Shown piece after piece: positions 5,632 to 5,728 of a stretch of DNA of 5,728 nt; the first letter of the stretch is position 1, and every line of letters begins with the position of its first letter. The position numbers and the translations under genes are program-made. The stretch is from positions 1 to 5,728 of the forward strand of contig CAAGRW010000055.1 of the NCBI GenBank assembly GCA_900772775.1, in the 5' to 3' direction. The notes beneath the pieces were generated by a model. It did no database searches. It saw nothing but the letters and a program-made list of their open reading frames with translations, and had not been told where the DNA came from. This DNA comes from Candidatus Rifleibacteriota bacterium (GTDB lineage: Bacteria > Vulcanimicrobiota > Xenobia > Xenobiales > Xenobiaceae).

Positions 5632-5728
5632 CTATTTGTAAACGATTTCGAAACGATCTTTGCTGCCAAAAGGAGCAACCACTATTTCTTTTTCGTAACG
5701 GCGATCCAAAATTTCCGAAAATTTCCAA
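5632..5728 (-). CDS. C-terminal end of a gene entering from the right edge (31 codons)
   Basis: The minus-strand frame reads from the right edge to a TAG at 5634-5632: WKFSEILDRRYEKEI, then VVAPFGSKDRFEIVYK. It is too short for the open-frame threshold, but the terminator 26 nt past its stop supports it as a real gene end. The shape (ILDRRYEKE, a short loop, then a final beta strand FEIVYK) resembles the periplasmic tail of many membrane glycosyltransferases, which often end in a Tyr-containing strand. That would make it a possible partner of the GT-C gene downstream, but the fragment is too small to name. Confidence 0.65.
   Translation of the reverse strand, partial: WKFSEILDRRYEKEIVVAPFGSKDRFEIVYK

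Overview
The window looks like a chromosomal segment of a diderm (Gram-negative-type) bacterium of moderately low GC; spot counts give about 30-45% GC in the large genes. Pointers to a bacterium are a textbook sigma-70-type promoter, Shine-Dalgarno sites, intrinsic terminators, tRNA genes with encoded CCA, a signal-peptide-bearing alpha-2-macroglobulin-like protein and a GT-C-type membrane glycosyltransferase. I cannot assign a phylum from the sequence. There is no transposase, phage gene, CRISPR array, toxin-antitoxin pair or recognisable defence gene.

Layout from left to right. (1) Positions 1-2905, minus strand: the first 968 codons of a large secreted protein built of macroglobulin-type beta domains, running off the left edge before the region where a thioester would lie. 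(2) Positions 2931-3255, minus strand: a complete stable-RNA operon. It has a consensus promoter, tRNA-Ile(GAT), a spacer hairpin, tRNA-Ala(TGC) and a strong terminator. No rRNA gene flanks it. The macroglobulin gene starts only 25 nt after the terminator T-tract. (3) Positions 3256-3498: an AT-rich divergent regulatory region with an extended -10 promoter facing right and an imperfect direct repeat. (4) Positions 3499-3912, plus strand: a 137-residue protein of unknown function with a glutamine run and a Gly/Val/Ala-rich stretch. It is clearly richer in GC (about 56%) than its neighbours. (5) Positions 3932-3983: a terminator that can serve both converging genes. (6) Positions 4028-5521, minus strand: a 497-residue polytopic membrane protein resembling lipid-phosphate-sugar-dependent GT-C glycosyltransferases. 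(7) Positions 5564-5605: a terminator. (8) Positions 5632-5728, minus strand: the last 31 codons of another gene whose tail could also belong to a glycosyltransferase.

The two large complete or near-complete products (macroglobulin-like protein and GT-C enzyme) both act at or beyond the inner membrane, but nothing shows that they work together. I see no convincing new multi-gene system here. The most unusual points are the tRNA-Ile/tRNA-Ala pair outside an rRNA operon feeding directly into the macroglobulin gene, the cysteine-rich non-lipoprotein nature of that macroglobulin, and the compositionally odd small protein with its own well-formed expression signals.
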